Shown in pieces: positions 1 to 7,957 of a stretch of DNA of 64,000 bases. The stretch's first letter is position 1. Each line of letters starts with the position of its first letter. The notes under the pieces were generated by a model. The model was not told the DNA's origin. It was given only the letters and a program-made list of their open reading frames with translations, and did not search any database. A program made the position numbers and the translations under genes. This DNA comes from Kribbella qitaiheensis. GTDB taxonomy: Bacteria; Actinomycetota; Actinomycetes; Propionibacteriales; Kribbellaceae. The stretch spans positions 7,316,001 to 7,380,000 of the forward strand of contig NZ_CP043661.1 of assembly GCF_014217565.1 (NCBI RefSeq), read 5' to 3'.

Positions 1-2
1 AC

Positions 3-288
3 ACCCTATGGCGCGAGTGGTGGCCGGAATTCACCTTGACCCCCTCGGAGCGACGGGGCCAGGAAGGTGTGCGCTGGGCGGTCACCGGGGCAGCGATCGG
101 TACCGCGGAGTGGTGGCTGGAGCAGGTTCGCGATGGCGTCGTCGTCCACTGGTACCTCCGGGTGGACCCCGCTGGACGCGGCGGCGCGCGGCGGCTCCGA
201 AAGCTGAAGGAGCGGTACGTCGCGCGGTACCGGAACCAGATCTGGCGCTTCAAGGACGAGGTCGAGTCGGGCCGCGCCGCAGGTATGA
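3..288 (+). CDS. SRPBCC-family protein, C-terminal part (5' end outside window)
   Basis: The frame that opens at base 3 reads LWREWWPEFTLTPSERR and continues through a Trp/Arg-rich stretch (AEWWLEQVRDGVVVHWYLRV) to WRFKDEVES. This is the pattern of the C-terminal half of actinobacterial polyketide-cyclase/START-like (SRPBCC) proteins that sit beside an ArsA-like ATPase. As printed the frame never stops and runs into the next SRPBCC gene. Removing one G from the run at 269-271 gives a TGA at 286-288, leaving an ordinary intergenic gap, so I end it there. The same kind of extra base at GGCC recurs across the window. The ligand is unknown; a small hydrophobic molecule is usual for the fold. Confidence 0.6.
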
Positions 289-398
289 GCAGAACCGGCT
301 GGGAACCCGCGATAGTCTCCGGTGTGGGAATCGGGGTGCCAGGATCGGCCCCGGAACCGTCTCGGCAGAACACGTCCCGGCAGCGAAGAGGTGAATCG

Positions 399-830
399 AT
401 GGCAGAGCAGACCACCTCGACCATCATCGTGAGCGCGACTCCGAAGGCGATCATGGCGGTGATCGCGGACTTCGAGGCGTACCCGGAGTGGGCGGACTCG
501 ATGCGCGAGACGCAGGTGCTCTCCACCGACGAGGCCGGACGGCCCAAGCAGGTCCGGTTCAAGGTCGACGCCGGGGCGATCTCCGACGAGTACACGCTGA
601 ACTACGTCTGGTCCCGCAACGAGGTGACCTGGACGCTGGAGAAGGCGAAGATGGTCAAGGGCATGGACGGCGCGTACGTCCTGCGGGACCTGGGCGAGGA
701 GGGCACCGAGGTGACCTACCGGCTCGCCGTCGACGTGGCCATCCCGATGATCGGGATGCTCAAACGCAAGGCGGAGAAGGTCATCATCGACACGGCCCTG
801 AAGGGGCTCAAGAAGCGCGTCGAGTCCTGA
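399..830 (+). CDS. SRPBCC-family (polyketide cyclase/START-like) protein
   Basis: A 143-residue protein with the compact SRPBCC layout: beta strand TSTIIVSATPKAIMAVIADF, the helix-turn AYPEWADSM, antiparallel strands around YTLNYVWSRNEVTWTLEKAKM, and a long C-terminal helix (MLKRKAEKVIIDTALKGL). The fold forms a hydrophobic pocket for lipids or polyketides. No catalytic residues can be assigned. The ATG at 399 follows a strong Shine-Dalgarno (AAGAGGTGA). It stops 6 bases before the GTG of the ArsA-like ATPase, so the two are almost certainly one operon and may act together. It could be read as fused in frame to the preceding SRPBCC gene, but the RBS argues for an independent start. Confidence 0.85.
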   Translation: MAEQTTSTIIVSATPKAIMAVIADFEAYPEWADSMRETQVLSTDEAGRPKQVRFKVDAGAISDEYTLNYVWSRNEVTWTLEKAKMVKGMDGAYVLRDLGEEGTEVTYRLAVDVAIPMIGMLKRKAEKVIIDTALKGLKKRVES

Positions 831-835
831 TCGCA

Positions 836-2107
836 GTGACTCGGGTACTGCTTTACACAGGGAAAGGCGGCGTGGGTAAGACCACGTCCGCGGCCGGCAC
901 GGCCACGCTTGCCGCATTGCGCGGACTTCGCACGCTGGTGTTGTCGACGGATGCCGCGCACTCACTGTCGGATGCGTTCGACAGCGAGGTCGGTGGTGAG
1001 CCGACAGAGATCGACGACCTGCTGTTCGTTCAGCAGATCGACGCGCAGCGGCGGTTCGAGCGGGCCTGGGGTGACATCCAGTCGTATCTGCGGTCGGTCC
1101 TGCACGAGGTCGGCGTAGACCCCATCGAGGCCGAGGAGCTGACCGTGCTCTCCGGTGCTGAGGAGGTGCTCGCGCTGCTCGAAGTGCGCGACCACGTCCG
1201 TTCCGGCAGATGGGACGTGATCGTGGTCGACTGCGCGCCGACCGCCGAGACGCTCCGCCTACTGGCGCTGCCGGAAGCCCTCAACTGGTACATGGACCGG
1301 ATCCTCAACGTCGAGCGCAAGGTGGCCCGCACGTTCCGGCCGCTGCTCAGCAAGGCGGCCGGGATCCCGATGCCCGACGACAACGTCTTCGACGCGCTGC
1401 GCCGCTTGCATGGCGACCTCGCCGACATCCGCGCGTTGCTGGCCGGTCCCGACGCCTCCGTGCGGCTGGTCCTCACGCCCGAGGCCGTGGTGGTCGCGGA
1501 GGCGCGTCGCTCGCTCACGACGCTTTCCCTGTACGGGTACCGCGTCGACGGCGTGATCGCGAACAGGGTGTTCCCCGCCGCCGGCGCCGACAACTGGCGA
1601 CGCCAGTGGGTCGCGGCGCAGCGCGGCATCCTCGAAGAGGTCGCCGACTCGTTCCGTCCGCTGCCGATCTGGGAATCGCCGTACCGCGCGTGCGAGCCGG
1701 TCGGCGTCGAGGAGCTCGCTGCTTTCGCTGTCGAGATGTACGGCGGTGACGACCCGTTCGCGCGGGCCACGGACGAGACCTCGCTCTGGGTGGATCGCCA
1801 CATCGACACCGACGGGCGCACCTACACGCTGACCATGCCGTTGCCGTTGGCATCGGCCAGTGAGCTGGAGCTGGCCCGGCACGGGGACGACCTGATCATC
1901 ACGGTCGGCTCGTACCGCCGGGTGCTTCCGCTCCCGGCCGCGTTGGCCCGCGCTGTAGTGGCCGGCGCGCGGCTGGACAACGGGCGGCTGCAGGTGCGTT
2001 TCGCGCCGCGCGAGCCACTGGCCGGTACTACGGCGCAGGAGCTGGCCCAAGGGATTCGCGAGCAGTACGACGCGGAGCCGGCCGCGATCACGGAGGGCAC
2101 CAGGTGA
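836..2107 (+). CDS. ArsA/GET3-family ATPase
   Basis: A 423-residue soluble P-loop ATPase. The deviant Walker A GKGGVGKTT is at residues 9-17, STDAAHSLSDAF lies near 36-48 (the DTDPAHSL-like switch), and VVDCAPTAETLRLL carries the third nucleotide motif of ArsA/GET3 proteins. The last 90 residues (SELELARHGDDLIITVGSY...) look like the Hsp20-like domain appended to many bacterial ArsA-type ATPases. True ArsA drives the ArsB arsenite pump, but no arsB or metal-binding cysteine cluster is nearby, so arsenic transport is unlikely. The neighbours are SRPBCC proteins and a small Cys-containing DUF5304 protein. Start is GTG 836, chosen because it begins just before the first strand, VTRVLLYTGKGG. The real role in actinobacteria is not established. 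Confidence 0.85.
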   Translation: MTRVLLYTGKGGVGKTTSAAGTATLAALRGLRTLVLSTDAAHSLSDAFDSEVGGEPTEIDDLLFVQQIDAQRRFERAWGDIQSYLRSVLHEVGVDPIEAEELTVLSGAEEVLALLEVRDHVRSGRWDVIVVDCAPTAETLRLLALPEALNWYMDRILNVERKVARTFRPLLSKAAGIPMPDDNVFDALRRLHGDLADIRALLAGPDASVRLVLTPEAVVVAEARRSLTTLSLYGYRVDGVIANRVFPAAGADNWRRQWVAAQRGILEEVADSFRPLPIWESPYRACEPVGVEELAAFAVEMYGGDDPFARATDETSLWVDRHIDTDGRTYTLTMPLPLASASELELARHGDDLIITVGSYRRVLPLPAALARAVVAGARLDNGRLQVRFAPREPLAGTTAQELAQGIREQYDAEPAAITEGTR

Positions 2108-2589
2108 GCAAGGAGCCGGTCGGATCGGTCGCGGAGGAGGCCGCCAAGCTGTTCGCGGTACTGCAGCAGGCGACCGCCGAAGCCAAGAGCCAGCACGCAG
2201 CGCCCGCCGACGTCGAGGAGCCGGCGGCGTACGACGAACGAGCCGAGCAGGCCGACGCGGAGTACGGCGTACAGGCGGATGAAGCTGAGCCGGAGCACGA
2301 GGACGTTACGGCGGATCGCGGTGGGCCGGAGTGTCAGTGGTGTCCCGTCTGCCAGCTGATCGCGAAGGTGCGCACCACGAGCCCGGAGACGATCGAGCAG
2401 TTGTCGACCGCGGCGGCCGGCGTACTCGGCTCGCTCAGGTCTTTGCTGGAAGCCGCCGCGGAGGCCGCGCGGCAGGCCCGGGCGGACGCAGAGTCGCGTA
2501 CGGCGGGGCAGCACGACCCAGAAGATCGGCCAGCTCGGTCCCGGGTGGACCGGATCGATGTGAGTGAGGACCCTGAACCATGGGACTGA
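2104..2589 (+). CDS. DUF5304-type small protein with CxWCPxC motif
   Basis: A 161-residue acidic, Ala/Glu-rich protein starting GTG inside the stop of the ArsA-like gene (GTGA overlap) and ending 10 bases inside the downstream ROK kinase. That indicates tight translational coupling. The N-terminal half is low-complexity and probably disordered. The centre has ECQWCPVCQLIAKVRT, two closely spaced CxxC-type cysteine pairs that could bind a metal or be redox active. A predicted amphipathic helix (LSTAAAGVLGSLRSLLEAAAEAARQA) follows. It matches what I know of DUF5304 proteins in Streptomyces, always beside glucokinase. Function unknown. Confidence 0.75.
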   Translation: MSKEPVGSVAEEAAKLFAVLQQATAEAKSQHAAPADVEEPAAYDERAEQADAEYGVQADEAEPEHEDVTADRGGPECQWCPVCQLIAKVRTTSPETIEQLSTAAAGVLGSLRSLLEAAAEAARQARADAESRTAGQHDPEDRPARSRVDRIDVSEDPEPWD

Positions 2590-3551
2590 CGATCGGCATT
2601 GACGTCGGCGGTACGAAGATCGCGGCGGGAGTGGTCGGCACCGACGGCAAGATCGGCGCCCGCACCCACCGCGACACCCCGGCGAACTCGGTGGACGACA
2701 CGGCCGCGGCCATCTGCGACGCGGCGGCGGAACTGATCGCGAAGCACGAGGTGGAGGCGGTCGGGATCGGTGCCGCCGGATTCGTCTCGTCGGACCGTTC
2801 GACGGTGCTGTTCGCCCCGAACCTTGCCTGGCGCGACGAGCCGCTCGGCGCGCGAGTAGCCGAAGTGCTGAAGGTCCCGGTCGTGGTCGAGAACGACGCC
2901 AACGCAGCGGCCTGGGGCGAGTTCGCCTTCGGTGCCGCGCGGCACGTCGAGCACATGGTCTGCATCACCGTCGGTACCGGCATCGGCGGTGGCGTCGTCA
3001 TCGGTGGCGCACTGCTGCGCGGCGCGAACGGCGTGGCCGCCGAGCTGGGCCACATGCGCGTAGTACCGGGTGGGCACAGGTGCGGCTGTGGAGCGCGTGG
3101 CTGCATCGAGCAGTACGCGTCGGGGAGCGCTCTTGTCCGCGAGGGACGGGAGCAGGCCGAGTCGGGTTCGCTGGCAGCGGCACAGATGCTGAGCGTCTGC
3201 GGGATCTCCGATCCGGCCGAGCTGACCGGGCCGATGATCACCAAGGCGGCAGCCGGCGGGGATCCTTGTGCGGTGGAGTTGCTGGACGATCTCGGCCGCT
3301 GGCTGGGGGAGGGGCTGGCGAGCATCGCGACGCTCTTCGACCCGGACACGATCGTGATCGGTGGCGGGGTGAGCGCGGCGAAGGACCTGCTGCTGAAGTC
3401 GGCGACGGTGGCGTTCGAGAAGAACTTGCCGGCCAAGGCGAACCGGCCGCATCCGACCTTCGGACTGGCCGAACTCGGCAACGACGCGGGCCTCATCGGC
3501 GCCGCCGACCTGGCCCGCCGGCCGGCCCCGGTGCCGGAGAAGCAGCGGTGA
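2580..3551 (+). CDS. ROK-family sugar kinase (glucokinase-like), first copy
   Basis: A 323-residue ROK kinase, expected to phosphorylate glucose or a similar sugar with ATP in the cytoplasm. The phosphate-1 motif GIDVGGTKIAAG is at residues 5-16, ENDANAAAWGEF carries the catalytic Asp region, GTGIGGGVVIGG is phosphate 2, and the zinc-binding CGCGARGCIEQYASG follows GHMRVVPGGH. IVIGGGVSAA near the C-terminus is the adenosine motif. Complete and of normal family length. It overlaps the DUF5304 gene by 10 bases and is followed 58 bases later by a paralogue with the same motif order. Sugar specificity cannot be read from the sequence. Confidence 0.9.
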   Translation: MGLTIGIDVGGTKIAAGVVGTDGKIGARTHRDTPANSVDDTAAAICDAAAELIAKHEVEAVGIGAAGFVSSDRSTVLFAPNLAWRDEPLGARVAEVLKVPVVVENDANAAAWGEFAFGAARHVEHMVCITVGTGIGGGVVIGGALLRGANGVAAELGHMRVVPGGHRCGCGARGCIEQYASGSALVREGREQAESGSLAAAQMLSVCGISDPAELTGPMITKAAAGGDPCAVELLDDLGRWLGEGLASIATLFDPDTIVIGGGVSAAKDLLLKSATVAFEKNLPAKANRPHPTFGLAELGNDAGLIGAADLARRPAPVPEKQR

Positions 3552-3609
3552 AAGACTTGTCCAGAGGTGGTTCGCTGGGTGCGGGGGGTTCCATCAGAAG
3601 GGTCGTGAG

Positions 3610-4753
3610 ATGGCTCTGACACAGGCGTTGACGATCGGGATCGACATCGGCGGTACGAAGGTGGCCGCCGGGGTGGTCGACCCGGAGGGGAACATCCTGG
3701 ACCGGCTCCGCCGGGACACCCCGACGAAGGACCCGCGGGAGACCGAGGACGCGATCGCCGAGATCGTCCGCGACCTGGAGTCGCGGCACGACGTGATCGC
3801 GGTCGGTATCGGCGCGGCCGGGTTCGTCGACGGGACCCGCTCCTCGGTGCTGTTCGCGCCGCACCTCGCCTGGCGGCACGAGCCGCTGCGGGACGCGGTC
3901 GAGCGCCGGCTCGGGTTGCCCGTGGTGGTGGAGAACGACGCGAACGCGGCCGCCTGGTCGGAGTGGCGGTTCGGCGGCGGCCAGGGCGAGAGCCACCTGA
4001 TCTGTGTCACGCTCGGCACCGGGATCGGCGGCGCGATCCTCAACGACGGAGCATTGCAGCGCGGCAAGTTCGGGATCGCCGGCGAGTTCGGGCACATGCA
4101 GGTGGTGCCGGGCGGTCATCGGTGCGAGTGCGGCAACCGCGGCTGCTGGGAGCAGTACGCCTCCGGCAACGCGCTGACCCGGGAGGCCCGCGAGCTCGCG
4201 CTCTCCGGCTCACCCGTCGCGCACAATCTGCTCCGCGCGGCCGAGGGCGATCCGCGCCGGATCAACGGTCCGATGGTGACCGAGCTGGCCAAGGACGGCG
4301 ACCCGGTCGCGATCGAGTTGCTCGAGGACGTCGGCCGCTGGCTGGGCATCGGGCTCGCGAACCTCGCCGCGGCCTTCGACCCGGGCACGTTCGTCATCGG
4401 TGGTGGCGTCTCGGATGCGGGGGAGCTGCTGCTGGCGCCCGCGCGGGAGGCGTTCAAACGCACGCTGACCGGTCGGGGGTTCCGCCCCGAGGCGCGGATC
4501 GTTCGCGCGGTGCTCGGTCCGGAGGGCCGGCATGGTCGGCGCGGCGGACCTGGCCCGCGAAGAGGCGACCTGGCTGCGCCGGGTCCGGGTGAAGACGACC
4601 GCGGTGACGGCGAAGACCGCCGCCCGCAGTGGACGCTCCGCCCGGCTGGAACGGGCCGCGCGCAAGTCGGTCGGCCGCCGTACGGGGATGCGGACGGCGG
4701 AGCCCGAGGTTTCGAAGCTGCCCGCCGAGTTGAACGGTGAGCCCGAGGCATGA
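3610..4753 (+). CDS. ROK-family sugar kinase (glucokinase-like), second copy, frame broken by one extra G
   Basis: Motifs parallel the first copy: GIDIGGTKVAAG, ENDANAAAWSEW, GTGIGGAILNDG, GHMQVVPGGH with CECGNRGCWEQYASG, and FVIGGGVSDA. The frame from 3610 loses similarity after RIVRAVLGPE. Removing one G from the run at 4524-4526 gives LGPEAGMVGAADLAREEATWLRR, the expected ROK ending, and carries on to a stop at 4753 that overlaps the next ATG in ATGA. That overlap independently supports the corrected frame (380 residues). The corrected C-terminus has a basic tail of about 60 residues not found in the first copy. Likely a functional gene with a sequence error; a real frameshift would remove the end of the adenosine-binding domain. 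Confidence 0.85.
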
Positions 4754-5463
4754 CCGATGGCCCGTCGTTGCGGGTGTTGTCGTACAACGTGCACCGCTGG
4801 GGCGATGACCGCGAGGCGCTCGCCCGAGTAGTGCACGCCTGTGCGCCTGATATCGCGCTGATCCAGGAAGCACCGACCTGGTGGGGGACCAGGCGCAAGC
4901 GCGAGGCGATGGCGGCGACCTTCGGGCTGTCGTACGTCGCGGCGTCGGCGCGCAACGCGGTACTGATTGCCGACGGCATCGATTTCGGGAATTCCCTGCA
5001 CTGGCGGGTCAGACGGCCGTTCGTACGCCGGCGGCTGCGGTTCATCGCGACGCAACTCGCCGGTGGCGCGGTCGGTGGACGGACCATCCTTGGCGATGTC
5101 GAGTTGGCGCTGATCGTGTGCCATCTCGGCCTGCACATCCTCGGTCGCCAGCACGAGCTGGACCAGGTACTCCGAGGCTGCAAATCCTTCGGCCTGCCCT
5201 ACCTCTTGGTCGGCGACCTCAACGAAGAACCAGGTGGTCCGGTCTGGGATCGCCTGGCAGCGGAGGGCCTGACCGACCTCGGTGTCGACGCCGGCCCGAC
5301 CTTCCACTCCGACAACCCGGTCAAACGCATCGACGGCGCACTGCTGTCACCCGAGCTCTCGGGCCGGATCATCCCGCTCGACTCGATCGAAGGCGTCACC
5401 CGCGCCGACCTCGCCGCAGGCTCGGACCACCTGCCGATGCTGATCGAACTCAGTCTCCGCTAA
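4750..5463 (+). CDS. Endonuclease/exonuclease/phosphatase (EEP) family protein
   Basis: A 237-residue EEP-fold hydrolase. The metal-binding Asn and Glu are in LSYNVHRW and IALIQEAP, GDLNEEPGGPVW carries the catalytic Asp/Asn pair, and SDHLPMLIEL is the terminal Asp-His. The family includes nucleases and lipid or inositol phosphatases, and specificity is not visible. No signal peptide, so cytoplasmic. It overlaps the corrected end of the second ROK kinase by four bases (ATGA) and is the last gene of the + strand operon. The stop is only 12 bases from the convergent enoyl-CoA hydratase. Confidence 0.88.
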   Translation: MTDGPSLRVLSYNVHRWGDDREALARVVHACAPDIALIQEAPTWWGTRRKREAMAATFGLSYVAASARNAVLIADGIDFGNSLHWRVRRPFVRRRLRFIATQLAGGAVGGRTILGDVELALIVCHLGLHILGRQHELDQVLRGCKSFGLPYLLVGDLNEEPGGPVWDRLAAEGLTDLGVDAGPTFHSDNPVKRIDGALLSPELSGRIIPLDSIEGVTRADLAAGSDHLPMLIELSLR

Positions 5464-5475
5464 ATCCTTCCGTAG

Positions 5476-6225
5476 TTACTTCTTCTTGCGGTTGAGGAAG
5501 GCGAGCATTGCTTCCTGGGCCGCGGGGGAGCCGAAGAGCGAGGCTGAGAGCTCGGCCAGTTCGGTGCCCCGGGCATCGATGTCGGCAAGCAGTTCGCGGG
5601 TGAGCAGCTTCTTGGTTTCGCGGAGGCCCTGGGGGACGCCCTTCAGGAGCGCGGCCAGGATGCCGTCCAGGGTGGAGTCCAGGTCGGCATCCGGGACGGC
5701 TTGGGTGACCAGGCCGAGGCGGGCGGCCTCGGTGCCGTCGAAGGCGTTGCCGGTGAGGAAGGTGAGGGCGGCGGCGCGGTCGGTCAGGCGGGGGAGGACC
5801 GTCAGGGAGATCGTCGCGGCCGCGAGTCCGAGGCGCACCTCGGTCAGCGCGTACGTCGAACTCTCGGCAGCCAGACTGATGTCTGCAGCGGCCACGATCC
5901 CGATCCCGCCGGCCCGGACCGGACCCGCGACGCGGGCGACGATCGGTTTGGGGTTCGCCACGATGGCGCGCTGGACATCAACCATCCGCTGAGCGCCGAC
6001 GCCCATCCCGACCGACGTCGCCTCGGACAGGTCGGCGCCCGAACAGAACACGTCCAGTGCCGAACGCACCACCACGACGCGGGCAGCGTCGTCGGACCCG
6101 GCGGCCTCCAGGTGGGCCAGCAGTTCACTCGTCAGCTGCTGCGACAGCGCGTTCTTGTTGTGCGGCGAGTCGAGCGTGATCGTCGCGACGCCGTCAGCCA
6201 AGGCCAGGTGCACCAGTTCGGTCAT
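5476..6225 (-). CDS. Enoyl-CoA hydratase/isomerase family protein
   Basis: A 249-residue crotonase-fold protein. The N-terminal HNKNALSQQL is the CoA-binding signature, FCSGADLSE forms the first oxyanion-hole loop, and AGPVRAGGIGIVAAADISLAAE is the second. At the catalytic glutamate positions I see residues of the less conserved hydratase/isomerase subgroups, so the exact reaction is open. Start taken at ATG 6225 (MTELVHLAL) with AGGATGG upstream; ATG 6234 is also in frame. It faces the EEP gene tail to tail. The spacer behind its promoter is the repeat-rich 6.2-7.4 kb region. Confidence 0.85.
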   Translation of the reverse strand: MTELVHLALADGVATITLDSPHNKNALSQQLTSELLAHLEAAGSDDAARVVVVRSALDVFCSGADLSEATSVGMGVGAQRMVDVQRAIVANPKPIVARVAGPVRAGGIGIVAAADISLAAESSTYALTEVRLGLAAATISLTVLPRLTDRAAALTFLTGNAFDGTEAARLGLVTQAVPDADLDSTLDGILAALLKGVPQGLRETKKLLTRELLADIDARGTELAELSASLFGSPAAQEAMLAFLNRKKK

Positions 6226-6400
6226 GCCCGCCATCCTGCCCTGCTCAGCCCACCCCCGCCGTAACCCGCCCCACAACAAACGCGCCAAAGACCCGACACC
6301 TGTGACTGATGTGAGACTGCGCGGGGTGGGGGAGGCAGAGGTGGGGGAGGGGAGGCGAGGGTAGGGAAGGCGGGGGGTGGGGGGAGGCAGAGGTGGGGGA

Positions 6401-6543
6401 GGCGCGGGGTGGGAAAGGCGCGGGGTGGGGAAGGCGCGGGGTGGGGAAGGCGCGGGCTGGGGAAGGCGCGGGCTGGGGAAGGCGCGGGCTGGGGAAGGCG
6501 CGGGGTGGGGAAGGCGCGGGGTGGGGAAGGCGCGGGGGGTGAG
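6401..6543. repeat. 16-bp tandem repeat, eight copies plus a partial
   Basis: Unit GGCGCGGGGTGGGGAA with GGCGCGGGCTGGGGAA variants begins at 6401, 6417, 6433, 6449, 6465, 6481, 6497 and 6513, with a broken ninth copy at 6529. The three central units carry the GGGCT variant, so copies were probably amplified in a block. The unit is not a multiple of three and no plausible gene crosses it. The runs of G on one strand could form G-quadruplexes. Confidence 0.95.
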
Positions 6544-6896
6544 AGAAGGGCGGGGTAAGGGAAGGCGGGGTGGGGGAGGCAGTCACCGGGATGGAGGGCC
6601 GCCGGATGGGCTGGGGGGTGCGGGATAGTTGTGCTGCCCAGGATGGGAGGCGGTTACGCGGATCCCGGGGGAGTTGTGAGCCGTCCGAAGCGTGGTCGAT
6701 TAGGTCGGCCGGGTACGGAGAGGCGGTGGACCAAGTTACTCAGGGCAACTATTGATCGGGTGAATCTCGCGCTGGCTGGGAACTTTTCGTGAGCAGGTAC
6801 GAGTTTGTTTCCACTGAAGCGCCACCCAGCACGATTCGGCGGCGATCGGGCTCGTCGAGGGCGGCTCCCGGCATATTTCGGGGTGGACCGGACGGC

Positions 6897-7014
6897 CAGC
6901 CAGGCAGTGGTCGCCATCCCGCCGCCCAGCAGCCAGCCGAGTACGCTCGATCCGCACCGGTCTCGCCCCGGTTCGGGCCTGGACTCGCCCCCACTCGGGA
7001 CCACTGCCTGGCTG
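6897..7014. repeat. Dispersed inverted-repeat element, family A, copy 1
   Basis: Perfect 16-bp inverted ends: CAGCCAGGCAGTGGTC at 6897-6912 and its complement GACCACTGCCTGGCTG at 6999-7014, enclosing 86 bases. A second element with the same ends and nearly the same length is at 31592-31714, but the interiors are not obviously alike. It lies between genes. Size and structure suggest a MITE- or REP-like element, or a conserved hairpin site. Confidence 0.8.
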
Positions 7015-7252
7015 CAGACACGGGCATGCCCCACCGGCTCCGGCAATCGCTTCACAGAGTCCGGCGAGCGCCACGGCGGTGGTCGGGCGCTACCCGGCGA
7101 ACACCTCACAGCCCATTCGACGAAAGTGGATCCGGGCTGCCCGGTAGCGGGCTTTTCGTCCGCTGGCGGGCCTTTTTGGCGGTATCGGCAGAAAACCCCG
7201 CCAGCCGACCGTGCGTGGCGGCTCGGGCCCGGGGTCGCACACCTGGCTGGGG

Positions 7253-7360
7253 TTCGGACACCATGTCGGGGGGGTGGGGGTTCGGACACCATGTCGGGGG
7301 GGGGTGGGGGTTCGGACACCATGTCGGGGGGTTGGGAGTTCGGACACCATGTCGGGGGTT
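7253..7360. repeat. Four spaced copies of TTCGGACACCATGTCGGGGG
   Basis: Copies start at 7253, 7281, 7311 and 7339 (spacing 28, 30, 28), separated by G/T-rich linkers of varying length. The core GGACACCATGTCGG contains GACA...TGTC half-sites, a partly palindromic arrangement like a repressor site. The array sits downstream of the - strand VOC gene. It could equally be a simple slippage-generated repeat. Confidence 0.85.
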
Positions 7361-7418
7361 CGAACAAGCCATTTGGTGACCGCGGCGCCGATTTGGTATG
7401 CCCACCCCACCGCCAGGC

Positions 7419-7802
7419 TCAGTCGCCCAGATATAGGCAGAACGGATGGCCGTCGGGGTCGAGCATTACCCGGACGTCGTCCTGGGGCTGGAAGTCCGGG
7501 AGCTCGGCGCCGGACTCGAGGGCGTGGGCGACCGCCTCGTCGAGGTTGTCCACCTCGAGGTCGAGGTGTAGCTGCATCTGCGGCTTCCCCTCCTCGGCCG
7601 GCCAGACCGGACGCTCGTACAGCTCCTCCCGCTGGAAGGCCAGGTTGTATCCGGCCTCCTTGGACGGGGCCAGGGTCACCCAGTTCGGCTCGTCGGCGTA
7701 CAGCGTCCAGCCGAGGAGCCGCTCGTAGAACCGGCCCAGCTTCTGCGGATCCGGCGAGTTGAGCGCGACGCCGAACCAATGAGACTTCGTTCTCAGTGCC
7801 AT
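7419..7802 (-). CDS. VOC-family (glyoxalase/bleomycin-resistance-like) protein
   Basis: A 127-residue vicinal-oxygen-chelate protein with two beta-alpha-beta-beta-beta modules: HWFGVALNSPDPQKLGRFYERLLGW then LHLDLEVDNLDEAVAHALESGAELPDF, ending VMLDPDGHPFCLYLG. The C-terminal DPDGHPFCL motif is typical of glyoxalase-like actinobacterial proteins. Potential metal ligands are few, so it may bind rather than turn over its ligand. Start ATG 7802 (MALRTKSHW). The frame is open further upstream, which makes it look fused to the TIGR00300 gene, but that stretch is only a repeat. Confidence 0.85.
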   Translation of the reverse strand: MALRTKSHWFGVALNSPDPQKLGRFYERLLGWTLYADEPNWVTLAPSKEAGYNLAFQREELYERPVWPAEEGKPQMQLHLDLEVDNLDEAVAHALESGAELPDFQPQDDVRVMLDPDGHPFCLYLGD

Positions 7803-7868
7803 GGACCCACCATGGACCACGCCACCGACAAGTTCACCCCTGCGAGCGGCGTACCGGGCGCCCGGCCC

Positions 7869-7930
7869 GCAGTACGGGGGCACCCGCGCCCTGCAGTACG
7901 GGGGCACCCGCGCCACGCAGTACGGGGGTT
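7869..7930. repeat. 24-bp tandem repeat, two and a half copies
   Basis: GCAGTACGGGGGCACCCGCG and four further bases form the unit, starting at 7869 and 7893 with a third partial copy from 7917. It lies in the short gap between the VOC gene and the end of the TIGR00300 gene, and contains GTAC-centred words. Confidence 0.85.
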
Positions 7931-7957
7931 GACACCGCCCCGTAGTACGCGGCCGTG

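Larger units (their letters stand above)
6226..7418. other. Gene-poor, G-run-rich spacer
   Basis: About 1.2 kb with no convincing gene. The open frames here on both strands are Pro/Arg/Ser-rich, lack family motifs and lie over repeats. It holds a 16-bp G-rich tandem array, one family A inverted-repeat element, four copies of a 20-bp motif, and a 9-bp stem (7162-7170 with 7197-7205). G runs are strongly biased to the + strand. Confidence 0.7.

Noticed and set aside
36..830. A single fused double-SRPBCC protein.
   Set aside because: The second start has a strong RBS, the linker between the domains looks intergenic, and correcting one G at 269-271 yields a stop at 286-288.
6245..7400. Several open frames of 80-300 codons on both strands in the spacer.
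   Set aside because: They are Pro/Ser/Arg-rich, overlap repeats, lack RBS and family motifs, and disagree in frame with each other.
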